Notes under the pieces: generated by a model
Told to the model about the DNA's origin: nothing
What the model saw: only the letters and a program-made list of their open reading frames with translations
The model's database searches: none
In this document: in pieces, positions 27,227 to 36,491 of the stretch
How the letters are laid out: each line of letters starts with the position of its first letter
Numbering within the stretch: the first letter of the stretch is position 1
DNA from: Shewanella sp. UCD-KL21
GTDB taxonomy: Bacteria > Pseudomonadota > Gammaproteobacteria > Enterobacterales > Shewanellaceae
Reading direction: 5' to 3'
DNA length: 64,000 bases
Assembly: GCF_001957135.1 (NCBI RefSeq)
Contig: NZ_MPHK01000018.1
Span: 31,456 to 95,455, forward strand
Translations under genes and position numbers: made by a program

Positions 27227-27745
27227 TTAACGCTGATGCATAGCGTAATCACTGCCATCTTTGGCGGTAAACACTTTGCAGTTACCTTCAGTTGGTAAAC
27301 AACGTGAATGCAGCATGCTTACCCATTGCTTGTAAGGTGTCGGTAAATTCTTAATCGGCAGTGCCACTTGAATATCTTCAATATGCGCTGGGTCATTAGC
27401 ACCAAGTTCACCGTTGCGATCAAAGCATACTTCAACATGGGTATCGTTATTTTTCAATACGATAGAGCTTGGGTCACTTTTATGACCAGTTAACGCCACA
27501 AATTGACATGGATTTTGTAATCCACATTGGCTGCCATCTTTCATGAATGCTAGCAGATGAGTGTAGTAAATGACGTAACTACTGACTTCGGCATGAGAAC
27601 CGTTAGCCAATGGAAAGTTATTGTCTAAAAATACTTTCGCGTTAGTGATTTTATCTGCATTAGTGCTGGTCGCCACAATTTGTTCTTCAATGAAGCTGTT
27701 AAGGTCGTGAGCGGCTGTGTTGTGGTTCATAGTAGTCATAATCAT
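27227..27745 (-). CDS. unknown soluble protein divergent from the DUF3612 regulator
   Basis: 172 residues from the ATG at 27745 (GAGG eight bases upstream; a frame extension to 27775 lacks this). No signal peptide or membrane segment; several Cys (CGLQNPCQF, a Cys near SRCLPTEGNC). It resembles a small alpha/beta protein of no recognised family. The divergent arrangement with the XRE regulator at 27942 and the shared upstream repeats suggest it is that regulator's target. Confidence 0.75.
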   Translation of the reverse strand: MIMTTMNHNTAAHDLNSFIEEQIVATSTNADKITNAKVFLDNNFPLANGSHAEVSSYVIYYTHLLAFMKDGSQCGLQNPCQFVALTGHKSDPSSIVLKNNDTHVEVCFDRNGELGANDPAHIEDIQVALPIKNLPTPYKQWVSMLHSRCLPTEGNCKVFTAKDGSDYAMHQR

Positions 27746-27902
27746 AACCTTATCCTCTTCGTTTGATGTCGGCACTTGCTGGTTGTTGTCAGCAATTCAT
27801 GCCCTGCGTACTGGTTTAACATTTACTGGCTTAAACGGGTTTTGTTAAAACAAACACTGTTTCCCGATTGCTTGATTTGTAGTCTAGTGTATTTTTCACT
27901 AC

Positions 27903-27940
27903 AATTTCACAATAAAAATTTTACACTGTGAATTTTACAA
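27903..27940 (+). promoter_or_regulatory. three 14-bp-phased direct repeats abutting the regulator start
   Basis: AATTTCACAA (27903), AATTTTACAC (27917) and AATTTTACAA (27931) recur at exact 14-base intervals and end one base before the ATG at 27942. They may be operator half-sites for autoregulation. No Shine-Dalgarno is visible between them and the ATG. Confidence 0.55.
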
Positions 27941-27941
27941 A

Positions 27942-29474
27942 ATGCGCAATGATCAAAGCTTGATGAGAAAGTCACATTTCCTTGGCACTAAGATTCGTAA
28001 TTTACGTAAACGCAATCACCTGACCATGGAAGATTTATCCGCTCGATGCATTCGAGTGGATTCCAGTTCGGCGCCGTCAGTGTCGTACCTTTCGATGATA
28101 GAGCGTGGAAAACGTGTCCCCAGTGCCGGCATGCTGGCCGTGATCGCAACCGTGTTTCAAAAAGACGTGGACTGGTTTTTAGATGACATGCCAGAAGAGC
28201 AGTCCATTACCCCTGAAAAAGGCCGTCATGGCGGGGTTAGTGGTATGCCGCTTGAGCCTAGTTTCTTGTTTTCAAATGATATATTGCAAATTGCCATTCC
28301 AGAAATGTTATCGCAAACAGGTACATCAGGCAGGCAATTTGCCCAGTTACTTATTCGCGCCCATCAAGAACATCATCAAAATCACTTCCCCGATTTAGAA
28401 CGCGCCGCCGAAGATATTGGCAAAAAACAGCTGCCCTTAGCTGCTGATGACATGCTTAATATCGCTAAAAGTATGGGGCTTAAAATTAAATGGATTGATG
28501 AAATTCCCACAGAAGTGATCGATGAAACTGGCGCCAGTTCAGCCCGATTAACCACCTCATTTTTCGAGCCGCCAGCGACGATTTATATTAATAAAGCCCT
28601 TAAAGCCAATGTGCCGCGATTAAAATATGACTTGGCGGTGCATATTGGTCATTGCGTTTTACACAATAAAGATGGCCTAAAAAGCGTGATGACATCCGGT
28701 CGGCGGGTAGAAATTGATGATGACAGCTCAATGCAATCAAATACCCTTAATGCGCAAGATATTTTGCATGCATGGCGTGATTTTGAATCAAGCTTTTTTG
28801 CTGGTGCGCTCTTGTGTCCCAAGGTGCCTTTTAGGCAGTTACTTGATCGCCACGGCTATGAAATTGCGGTGCATAAACAGCTGCAAGTCTCTGCATCGGT
28901 GGCGATGCGCCGCATGACTGTCGTTTCACCTTATCCCCACTGGCATTACTTTGATGCCTATGCGCCAGGCAAGCTAAAAGCGGTATATCGCGGTAATGGT
29001 ATTCCACTGCCATGGGGCAACATGCGTATTGTTGAAGACCCATGTCATCACTGGGCAGTGTTTAGAAAAATCAATGAACCTAGCACCGATGGCACCTCAG
29101 CGCAGATCTCGATTTTAAATGTCGGTAATGAGCCACGAATTTACTGTTGTGAATCAATCAAAGTTGATGATTCAGCAGGTAATCCTCACGTGTTATGTGC
29201 TGGCATTGACTTAAACCCTGCCATTGAAGCCCAAGGTAAAGATGCAAAATCCATTACCGCTGATTTAAAGAAAGCCTGTGTCGATAATGGCGGTTTGGTG
29301 GCCATTCCAAAACACATCAAAGCCGATTTAACCAGTGTGGCAAAAATCCTTAATATCAATTGGATTGAGCGCGGCATAGACAATGATGCTCGGGTGATTT
29401 GCTCACGCGGCGCCGTGTGTCCACGCCAGCCAAGCTGTTATGCAGCAGGTAAAGCCTTGTGTGAAGAAAGCTAG
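27942..29474 (+). CDS. XRE-family transcriptional regulator with long ligand domain (DUF3612 type)
   Basis: 510 residues. N-terminal helix-turn-helix (about 15-80: KIRNLRKRNHLTMEDLSARC ... SVSYLSMIERGKRVPS), then a long mixed domain of about 400 residues with a Cys-rich end (CSRGAVCPRQPSCYAAGKALC) that could hold a metal or Fe-S cluster. The architecture resembles the RamB/ScfR-like short-chain fatty acid regulators and DUF3612 proteins near glyoxylate genes. Ligand unknown. The start lacks a Shine-Dalgarno; ATG 27963 is an alternative. Confidence 0.82.
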   Translation: MRNDQSLMRKSHFLGTKIRNLRKRNHLTMEDLSARCIRVDSSSAPSVSYLSMIERGKRVPSAGMLAVIATVFQKDVDWFLDDMPEEQSITPEKGRHGGVSGMPLEPSFLFSNDILQIAIPEMLSQTGTSGRQFAQLLIRAHQEHHQNHFPDLERAAEDIGKKQLPLAADDMLNIAKSMGLKIKWIDEIPTEVIDETGASSARLTTSFFEPPATIYINKALKANVPRLKYDLAVHIGHCVLHNKDGLKSVMTSGRRVEIDDDSSMQSNTLNAQDILHAWRDFESSFFAGALLCPKVPFRQLLDRHGYEIAVHKQLQVSASVAMRRMTVVSPYPHWHYFDAYAPGKLKAVYRGNGIPLPWGNMRIVEDPCHHWAVFRKINEPSTDGTSAQISILNVGNEPRIYCCESIKVDDSAGNPHVLCAGIDLNPAIEAQGKDAKSITADLKKACVDNGGLVAIPKHIKADLTSVAKILNINWIERGIDNDARVICSRGAVCPRQPSCYAAGKALCEES

Positions 29475-29735
29475 AACGGTTGTTAATGGGCGTCAAATTA
29501 TCTGCAAAGGGTAATTTGGCCGCTTTAGCTTTCACTTGCAGATTCACTTGAGTGACAAATCAATTAGGTGACTGTTTACAAATGCTTTTGTTTTGATACT
29601 TTTGTTCTGATATTGTTGTTAGCCTAGAATTTTGGAGCGTTAATAGCGTTTTAATGCAAAACGACTTTAAACCCTCATTTAACACCATCTGTTCGCTATT
29701 TAGATGCTTGGTGTTTGCTGTAAAGGAATACAGTT

Positions 29736-30380
29736 ATGCTCGAATTTTTATTAATCAATGCCAATACCCCCTATGCGATTGCGCTTTCTTTTGTACTGAT
29801 CTTGGCCTTTTTAGAAGGGGTGGGTTTAGTCATTGGTTTCAGTATTTCCAGCCTGTTAGATCACATATCCCCAATCGATTTAGATTTTGATGCAGACTTA
29901 GAAGTTGCTCAAACTGGCTTAACGCCGTTATTGGGTTGGCTTTGCCTTAATAAGTTGCCATTACTTATTTGGTTAGTGCTGTTGCTAACTTGTTTTTCCC
30001 TATTAGGTTACAGCTTAAATTACTTAAGCTACATCTATGCTGGTGGGCTTATAGCGCCCATCATTAGTGCTCCAATTGTGCTAGTCGCGAGTTTGTTTAG
30101 CACTTCATTGTTGGGGCGGCCATTAGCCAGGTTACTGCCTAAAAATGAAACCTTAGCAGTATCCACTGGCAGCTTCAGCGGCCTAGCGGCAAAAATTACT
30201 GTCGGTACCGCTAAGTTAAATAGCCCTGCAGAAGCGGTGGTGGTTGACCAATATTCTCAAAAACATTATGTGATGGTGGCACCAGAATTTGCCGAGGAAA
30301 GTTTTACTCAGGATCAGCAAGTGGTGTTGCTACGTAAGTCAGGTCACTTTTGGTTAGCAGCCAAATTTGATCCAATTTAA
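29736..30380 (+). CDS. yqiJ: YqiJ-like OB-fold membrane protein
   Basis: 214 residues: about four hydrophobic helices (N-terminal two-thirds) and a C-terminal soluble beta domain (residues 145-214) resembling the OB/NfeD-like domain. Preceded by AAAGGAA. It lies 51 bases upstream of the flotillin gene; NfeD-like proteins and flotillins are regularly paired and form membrane microdomains. Confidence 0.88.
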   Translation: MLEFLLINANTPYAIALSFVLILAFLEGVGLVIGFSISSLLDHISPIDLDFDADLEVAQTGLTPLLGWLCLNKLPLLIWLVLLLTCFSLLGYSLNYLSYIYAGGLIAPIISAPIVLVASLFSTSLLGRPLARLLPKNETLAVSTGSFSGLAAKITVGTAKLNSPAEAVVVDQYSQKHYVMVAPEFAEESFTQDQQVVLLRKSGHFWLAAKFDPI

Positions 30381-30431
30381 AAAAGTAACTCACGGAAAGA
30401 AAATAAACAGCAGTCATTAAAAGGAATAAAA

Positions 30432-32216
30432 ATGGACGCACTAGAAATATCTTCAAGCACCAATACCACGTTTATCTTAATCATGGCGGGGGTAGCAGTA
30501 CTTGCTTTTATCACCATCGGATTAATCTTCGCTAAATTATACATTCGCGCCTCCAAAGAGATTGCCTTCGTTCGTACCGGATTCGGTGGCGAGAAAGTGG
30601 TAAAAGATGGCGGCACCATTTGCCTGCCAGTGTTGCATGAAACCATTCCCGTCAATATGAATACCTTACGTATTGAAGTCGAGAAAACCCAGAAAGATGC
30701 GCTGATCACCAAAGACAGAATGCGCGTGGACGTAAAAGCAGACTTCTATTTACGTGTCGCACCAAGTCAAGAAGGTATTTCGATGGCCGCGCAAACCTTG
30801 GGCACCAGAACCATGCGTGTTGAAGAGCTTAAAAAGCTGATGGAATCTAAATTTGTTGATGTATTACGCGCTGTTGCTGCTGAGATGAGCATGACAGAAA
30901 TGCATGAGCAACGAACTGATTTTGTTCAAAAAGTACAACAGAGTGTTGCCAATGATTTAGAGAAAAATGGTCTAGAACTTGAGTCAGTCTCACTGACAGG
31001 TTTTGACCAAACTGACCTGCAATTCTTTAATGAAAATAATGCTTTTGATGCTGAAGGTCGTGCCAGATTAGCTAAAATTATTGAAGAAAAACGTAAAGAA
31101 ACCAATGATATTGAACAGGACAATCGCGTTAAAATTCAGCGTAGAAACTTAGAAGCAGAACGTCAGTCTCTTGATATTAAAAAAGAAGAAGAGGAAGCAC
31201 GCCTAAGCCAAGAGCAAATTATTGCGTTTAAACGTGCCGATCAAAAAGCTGAAATTGCCAAAACGCGTGAGAGTAATGAGCGTGAAGAACGTGAAGCTGA
31301 AATCGCGAAAGAGCAAGCCATTGAAGCCGCTGAAATTGAGAAATCAAAAGACATTGAAACCCGTCAGATCGATAAGAAAAGAACACTGGCTCAGGCGCAA
31401 ATTCAACAGCAACGCGACATTGAAGTGTCTGAACAAGAAAAGCAAATTGCGGTAGCGGTGAAATCAGAAGAAGAGTCGGCAGCAAGAGCTAAAGCTGCAG
31501 GCGCTGAAAAAGATAAGGTTGAAAAAGAAGAGGCGGTTATTACAGCAAGACAGGTTGCTGAAGCCAATCGTCGTAAAGAAATTGAAGTGATTGATGCTAA
31601 GAAAGAAGCTGAGCGAGAAGCGGTCGGCGTGACGGTAAAAGCGGCTGCTGAGAAGCAAGCGGCTGAAGATAGAGCGACTGCGGTATTGACTGAAGCAAGA
31701 GCTGACTCAGATTCGAAGAAGCTACAAGCAGAAGCAGATGAGAAAGTTTTTGCCGTAGAAGCTGCAGGTAAACAAGCGTTATATGAAGCTGAAAACACCT
31801 TGAAAGATGAGCAAATTGAGCTGCAAAAAGCCCTCGCGATATTAAAAGTCTTACCTGAAATCGTCGCCAATGCGGTTAAACCGTTAGAAAATATTGATGG
31901 GATTAAGATCCTTCAAGGCTACCATGGTGCCAGCGCTGGAGCGGGTAACGATACAAGCCTTGCAACGGGTACGTCAGGCATGGCGGAGCAAATCACCTCT
32001 GCTGCACTTAATTATCGAGCCAATGCGCCACTGGTGGATTCAATGCTGCAAGAGCTTGGCTTGGTTGATTCAAAATCAGGCACCTTAAACGATTTAGTAA
32101 GTGGTGATAACTTCTTAACTGATGCGACCAGAAGTACGATTAAGCAAAGTAATATGTCACCAGTAACAGCAAATGGTAGTACAAGTTCTGAGGCGTTAGC
32201 GCCGAAGGCTAATTAA
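30432..32216 (+). CDS. yqiK: flotillin-family protein (YqiK-like)
   Basis: 594 residues: N-terminal membrane segment (about 12-35), SPFH/band-7 domain (about 40-220), then a very long Glu/Lys/Ala-rich coiled coil (about 220-470) with EAR/EKE repeats typical of flotillins, and a less ordered C-terminal tail. Flotillins scaffold membrane microdomains. It follows the YqiJ-like gene in an operon. The 155-residue minus-strand ORF inside it (31403-31870) is an artefact of this composition. Confidence 0.93.
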   Translation: MDALEISSSTNTTFILIMAGVAVLAFITIGLIFAKLYIRASKEIAFVRTGFGGEKVVKDGGTICLPVLHETIPVNMNTLRIEVEKTQKDALITKDRMRVDVKADFYLRVAPSQEGISMAAQTLGTRTMRVEELKKLMESKFVDVLRAVAAEMSMTEMHEQRTDFVQKVQQSVANDLEKNGLELESVSLTGFDQTDLQFFNENNAFDAEGRARLAKIIEEKRKETNDIEQDNRVKIQRRNLEAERQSLDIKKEEEEARLSQEQIIAFKRADQKAEIAKTRESNEREEREAEIAKEQAIEAAEIEKSKDIETRQIDKKRTLAQAQIQQQRDIEVSEQEKQIAVAVKSEEESAARAKAAGAEKDKVEKEEAVITARQVAEANRRKEIEVIDAKKEAEREAVGVTVKAAAEKQAAEDRATAVLTEARADSDSKKLQAEADEKVFAVEAAGKQALYEAENTLKDEQIELQKALAILKVLPEIVANAVKPLENIDGIKILQGYHGASAGAGNDTSLATGTSGMAEQITSAALNYRANAPLVDSMLQELGLVDSKSGTLNDLVSGDNFLTDATRSTIKQSNMSPVTANGSTSSEALAPKAN

Positions 32217-32252
32217 CTGTACTAGCTCAGACTTGGGCTAGCATCTAAACCT

Positions 32253-32281
32253 AAAAAAGAGGATTAATAATCCTCTTTTTT
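32253..32281. terminator. bidirectional terminator between yqiK and the stomatin-like gene
   Basis: Near-perfect palindrome AAAAAAGAGGATTA / TAATCCTCTTTTTT, with T runs on both strands. Confidence 0.9.
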
Positions 32282-32325
32282 GTTTTCTCATGAGTAAATT
32301 AAACACTGAAATTACAGCAAATTAT

Positions 32326-32796
32326 TTAGCTTCCAGCTTTACCAGCTTCTAAAATGGGCATTCCCGCTTCGGTAGGAATATAAATCCGCTCGCCACTGCC
32401 TTCTTGTAACCCTTTGATCCAGATGTAACGTAAATAGGCTTCATTGTCTTTTAAAGATTCACCAATGATCCTATTGGCTTCAGCAGCTGCCTTGGCAAGT
32501 TCGATATCTGCAGCACCTTCTGATTTTGCTCTTACAATTAGCGCCTGACCTTCGGCTTCGGCAAGTGTCACTCTGGCTTTGGCCTGCATTAAGGCGGCTT
32601 GTTCTCTAGCCTTGGCTTCTTCAATCAGGATTTGTTTTGACCATTGGGCTTCTTTTAGCGCTGCTTGTCCATTGAGCTCCATTTTGTAGACGTTGTATTT
32701 TGGCCAAGCCCACAAGGCTAAGATTAATATGATGACACCTGTGAAGGTCATAAATACTAGAGTTCCTAATGCGATAGCTTGTTTATTCTGGTACAT
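32326..32796 (-). CDS. small membrane protein resembling the C-terminal part of prohibitin/stomatin
   Basis: 156 residues: one transmembrane helix (about 13-35) then a charged Ala/Glu-rich helix (KEAQWSKQILIEEAKAREQAALMQAKARVTLAEAEGQALIVRAKSEG) identical in style to the coiled coil that follows an SPFH domain, and a short tail. There is no SPFH domain itself. It is convergent with the flotillin gene and could interact with flotillin coiled coils; that is inference. Plausibly a decayed or purpose-built band-7 remnant. Confidence 0.75.
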   Translation of the reverse strand: MYQNKQAIALGTLVFMTFTGVIILILALWAWPKYNVYKMELNGQAALKEAQWSKQILIEEAKAREQAALMQAKARVTLAEAEGQALIVRAKSEGAADIELAKAAAEANRIIGESLKDNEAYLRYIWIKGLQEGSGERIYIPTEAGMPILEAGKAGS

Positions 32797-33212
32797 GTTC
32801 TATGTGTCCTTACATTTATTATTGTTTTAAATAGCAATCAACGGCAAATGATTTATATCTCACTTAAATAGCTCCTTATATTATTCCATTAGAATTCAGT
32901 ATTTTGTTGGTAGTTAGCTTAGCGTAATCGATAATAGAAAGTGAAGTTGTACCGTAAATTTTGTTGGGGATGGGCTTGTTGTAAAAAGTCTGGTTTGTGA
33001 GCGTTTTATTTAAAAAGTTAATTTTTGATCTGCTTAACGTTTCATGGTGGCGTAGAGCGTTAAGTTAACTAAGTAGGAATAAAGCCTTTAATAGGGCTTA
33101 ACAAAGTAAAAAATTTCCTTACGAAATATAATTAGCAGCTACAATTAAATTTTATAACGCGATGCTATGCGGAATAAAATATAAATTTAAAGGACTAAAT
33201 TTTATCAATAAT
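32797..33212. other. AT-rich intergenic region, no gene seen
   Basis: About 415 bases between divergent genes. No strong palindrome or RNA motif recognised. A frame-compatible ATG at 33162 exists for the next gene but lacks a ribosome binding site. Confidence 0.4.
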
Positions 33213-34901
33213 ATGGCAAGAGTTACTGTACTTTATGTTTGTTTTCTTTTCTCATTTGCCGCTGGTACGGTAGGTGCTAGCCCTTATGTTACGTTAGATC
33301 AACGAGATAAAATTGAAATTGTTGAGGAAAATCTCTGGTATAAAACTACGCCCCTGATTTCCGGCCCTCGTTTTAGCGAATTAGTGCTCTTATATGCCGA
33401 TGCCAAACAAGTGTCTTCAACCTTGGGGGGAAACGGGGCTTTTGTTGCAAGGATACCACTAGCTAATAGTCGTGACATTCAGCACACTCGGTTTGTGAAT
33501 TTATACACTAATTACTTAGATTTAGGTGCAGCATATTGGCAGCCAGAGCAAGGTGAAGTTGTTGCTTTAGCAAGCTTTGGTCAAATGGCAGGTACAAACC
33601 CTAAGTTAGCTCATTCACAAACCTTCTCACTGGTGTTGAATCAACAAGAGCGTGGTGTACTGTGGATTTTTATACAAGCCAAAAAATTTGCAACACCGGT
33701 AGACGTTAATATTTATAGTAAAGCGGCTTTCTATAACAAACAATTTATTACCAATAGCATTAATACTATGGCTTTCTCGGTGATGATTACACTCGCTTTA
33801 ATTGCATGTTTTATCTATTTCAGAACCCGATATTTAGTAACCTTGGCCTGCGCTGGATATGTCGGCTTACATGGTTTAGGTTGGCTTGTAGCATCAGGAA
33901 GTTTCTGGCAACTGTTTAATATTACTGCCTTTAATCCCGTTTATATTGGCATCATGATATTTCCGTTTGCTATAGCCTCAGCAAGTCAGTTCACTAAGCT
34001 GTTATTTAATTGCTCCCAAGAGCATAGTAAATTTGCAAAGCTATTTAATTTAATATCAATAGTCAGCGTTACTCTTGGCTTATTGATGCCTTTCCTACCC
34101 TTTAATAACAGCTTCTTAATATCCCATATTATTGCAGCTGTATGGATCCCAATAAGTATTGGGACTGGCATCTTTATGCTCACCACTTTGGATTTTAAAG
34201 CCAAATATTATTTAATAGGTAACCTGTTATATGGCTTGTCTTTGTTTGCTTATGTTTTATCTCATGCCCTAAAATTTGATTGGAATATCTCTACAGAATT
34301 GATTATGCAAGTTGCATTAACAATTGATTGTATTTGTATTTTGCTGTCATTGACTGAATGGTTGCAAATAAAACAGAAGGACTATCACCGCAGTTATACT
34401 ATTTCTCGGATAGACCCATTAACAAAAATTGGCAATCGCTATGCTCAAAATGAAAAGCTCGCCAAGCTAACTGGGGGCTATTGTCTAACATTTATCGATC
34501 TTGATGGTTTTAAAGAGATTAACGATACATTTGGCCATGATGAGGGCGATAAACTGTTAATTGCCACAGTCGATCATATTCAACAAAAGCTTCAAGGCTT
34601 AGGAACTATCTTCAGATCTGGAGGTGATGAGTTTATTTTGGTGGCTGAAATTACACATCTTCAACAAGCAGCTTCAGTGATTTCGCAATTGTCAGTAGCA
34701 CTGCTCAAAACAGAGCAGGAATTACAGCGAACTAGGTGGAAGAGTATAGGTTTAAGTTTTGGAATTGCCACAAGCTTTGAAACAGCAAATCAATCAGAGT
34801 GCTTATCACTAGCGGATCAACGCATGTATAAACACAAACAGGAAAAGAAAAAGAAAAAAGATAAGCCACTAATACCCAAGATTACTATTAGCCAGTGCTA
34901 G
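33213..34901 (+). CDS. diguanylate cyclase with 7TM-DISM sensor architecture
   Basis: 562 residues from the ATG at 33213, chosen because the protein then begins with a clean signal peptide (MARVTVLYVCFLFSFAAG). A periplasmic domain (about 25-180), seven membrane helices (about 185-395), then a GGDEF domain with DLDGFKEINDTFGHDEGD and an exact SGGDEF motif, so cyclase activity is expected. No RxxD inhibitory site is visible at the usual place before GGDEF. The sensed signal is unknown. Monocistronic. Confidence 0.93.
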   Translation: MARVTVLYVCFLFSFAAGTVGASPYVTLDQRDKIEIVEENLWYKTTPLISGPRFSELVLLYADAKQVSSTLGGNGAFVARIPLANSRDIQHTRFVNLYTNYLDLGAAYWQPEQGEVVALASFGQMAGTNPKLAHSQTFSLVLNQQERGVLWIFIQAKKFATPVDVNIYSKAAFYNKQFITNSINTMAFSVMITLALIACFIYFRTRYLVTLACAGYVGLHGLGWLVASGSFWQLFNITAFNPVYIGIMIFPFAIASASQFTKLLFNCSQEHSKFAKLFNLISIVSVTLGLLMPFLPFNNSFLISHIIAAVWIPISIGTGIFMLTTLDFKAKYYLIGNLLYGLSLFAYVLSHALKFDWNISTELIMQVALTIDCICILLSLTEWLQIKQKDYHRSYTISRIDPLTKIGNRYAQNEKLAKLTGGYCLTFIDLDGFKEINDTFGHDEGDKLLIATVDHIQQKLQGLGTIFRSGGDEFILVAEITHLQQAASVISQLSVALLKTEQELQRTRWKSIGLSFGIATSFETANQSECLSLADQRMYKHKQEKKKKKDKPLIPKITISQC

Positions 34902-34992
34902 TAGCGTTAATGCAGAATCTAGCGACAAAATCTTAGTGTTCATTAGGCTTAAACATTGAATCCAATAATGACATAAACCACAGTGATAATGC

Positions 34993-35014
34993 CAGCCAGA
35001 TTAATTTCTGGCTG
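34993..35014. terminator. hairpin between convergent genes
   Basis: CAGCCAGA, six-base loop, TCTGGCTG. It lacks a T run, so terminator function is tentative. Confidence 0.4.
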
Positions 35015-35058
35015 TCGTTATGAAATGTCGGCTGTAGTTTATTCATTTGAGCTATCCG

Positions 35059-35976
35059 TTAGCTTTGCGATTTTTGCCCATTCCAGATTAACTTGCCGCA
35101 ATCTGTTAAATCATAACCCCCCAAGGTTGTTGCTAACTGGATTGATTGTGTCTCTTTAAATAAATTTAATAGCGCCTGTAATTGACGTCTGAAATAAATG
35201 CCTTGCGGCATAACAAAATCAAATGACTCAGTGAGGATATGCACAAAACTTAAACCACTTTCAAGTGCCACTGACTGACAACCAAAACCAATATCGGCAT
35301 TATCACGGGCAATATAGCCTGCCAATTCTCGTTCGCTTTGGGCCACAATGTTTGATTTTAAGTCGGCAAAAGAGGCGCCTTGTTTTTGTAACCACTGCTC
35401 AAGATGTTGTTGACTGCCAGATCCCGCTTGGCGAGCAACCCAACGCCAAGATTGTAGCGATGCTCGATTAAAGCTCTGATAATGATGATAAGTTTCTGAA
35501 CGCATCATTAAGCCTTGTTGGCGATTATAGCCATGTACAATTAACCATTGTTGGTGATTGGGGTATTTTTTCAATAGCGCTGGCAGAGCGTCATTATTAT
35601 CGTCAATACTGCCCCAATGCATAGCGCAAACATCAGCGTAACCACGGGATAAGATATCTAATCCTAGACTTGAGCCTGTTGAACTGTAGCTAACAAGCTC
35701 GCTGGTGCCGACTCGTGACATGACTTTGGCAACCAACATCGACAATAGTGGATCATCGCTGCCGGTAATATGCATGCGATCAGACAGCATGCCGCTGTGG
35801 CAAGACTCCATAATCCATCTATCTATTAAAATCTTAGGAAATAACCATTTCCCAGTCACTTTAGTGGCCGGAATAATACGGTCGTTAGCCATCGAGTAGA
35901 CTTTTTTTTCGTTAAGTGAAAGGTACTCAGACACTTGCTTTACACTCATATAGGTCAGTTTATCTGACTCATTCAT
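35059..35976 (-). CDS. one-component regulator: excisionase-type HTH plus periplasmic-binding-like domain
   Basis: 305 residues. Residues about 8-55 form a MerR/excisionase-like HTH (MSVKQVSEYLSLNEKKVYSMANDRIIPATKVTGKWLFP). The rest resembles the PBP_like domain family (similar to oxyanion/solute binding proteins): GSDDPLLSMLVAKV and SSTGSSLGLDIL at its start. No signal peptide, so the binding domain works in the cytoplasm. Divergent from the TonB/ECF operon, it is the likely sensor of the transported compound. A 6-base-arm inverted repeat at 36205-36222 is a candidate operator. Confidence 0.85.
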   Translation of the reverse strand: MNESDKLTYMSVKQVSEYLSLNEKKVYSMANDRIIPATKVTGKWLFPKILIDRWIMESCHSGMLSDRMHITGSDDPLLSMLVAKVMSRVGTSELVSYSSTGSSLGLDILSRGYADVCAMHWGSIDDNNDALPALLKKYPNHQQWLIVHGYNRQQGLMMRSETYHHYQSFNRASLQSWRWVARQAGSGSQQHLEQWLQKQGASFADLKSNIVAQSERELAGYIARDNADIGFGCQSVALESGLSFVHILTESFDFVMPQGIYFRRQLQALLNLFKETQSIQLATTLGGYDLTDCGKLIWNGQKSQS

Positions 35977-36491
35977 TTTAATATCCTAGAGTTTGCGGGC
36001 TTTGCTACTGACTTACATTATGGTCATGAAGCAATAAATGAGTCATGGCTAGCTGTGCGATATGACTATTGAAGCATTTGGCTTTTAGCTCACTTTGCTT
36101 TCAATCAGTGTATTGTTAAGTATTCATACTTAGCGAAATTTTTGCGATAACGAGTTAATGCTATCAATCACTTAAATAGTGTATTTCAATTAACTCACTC
36201 AATAATTACCAACAAAGGTAATCATGGCATAGCAATCAGTTAAGCATAAAATATCGCCACTAAAACTGAGCGCTTGCTCACATTTTATGGCGAGCTTATT
36301 AGCTGTTATGTCCGTAGCCTTTTGTCCCTGTTACTTTAATATTGCGACAATTTGTCCGGCAAGCTTGGCTGTTGCTTTGCCTATTACTGCTAATAGTCGA
36401 TCTAGATTCATTTTATGATTTTATTCCCTTGAGAGATTTTTCGCGCTTTTTGACAATGGTGTTGATTATTTTGTGATGGTGATGAAACTAG
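35977..36491. promoter_or_regulatory. 515-bp divergent regulatory region with one inverted repeat
   Basis: ATTACC-aacaaa-GGTAAT at 36205-36222 is the clearest dyad. No cobalamin, thiamine, FMN or Moco riboswitch core was recognised, which argues against those usual ECF/TonB substrates. No ORF of note. Confidence 0.45.

Noticed and set aside
31403..31870. 155-residue minus-strand ORF inside yqiK
   Set aside because: Ser/Ala/Phe-rich shadow of the Glu/Lys/Ala coiled-coil codons of the flotillin gene.
35977..36491. Possible cobalamin riboswitch before the TonB gene
   Set aside because: No conserved B12-box core was found on either strand.
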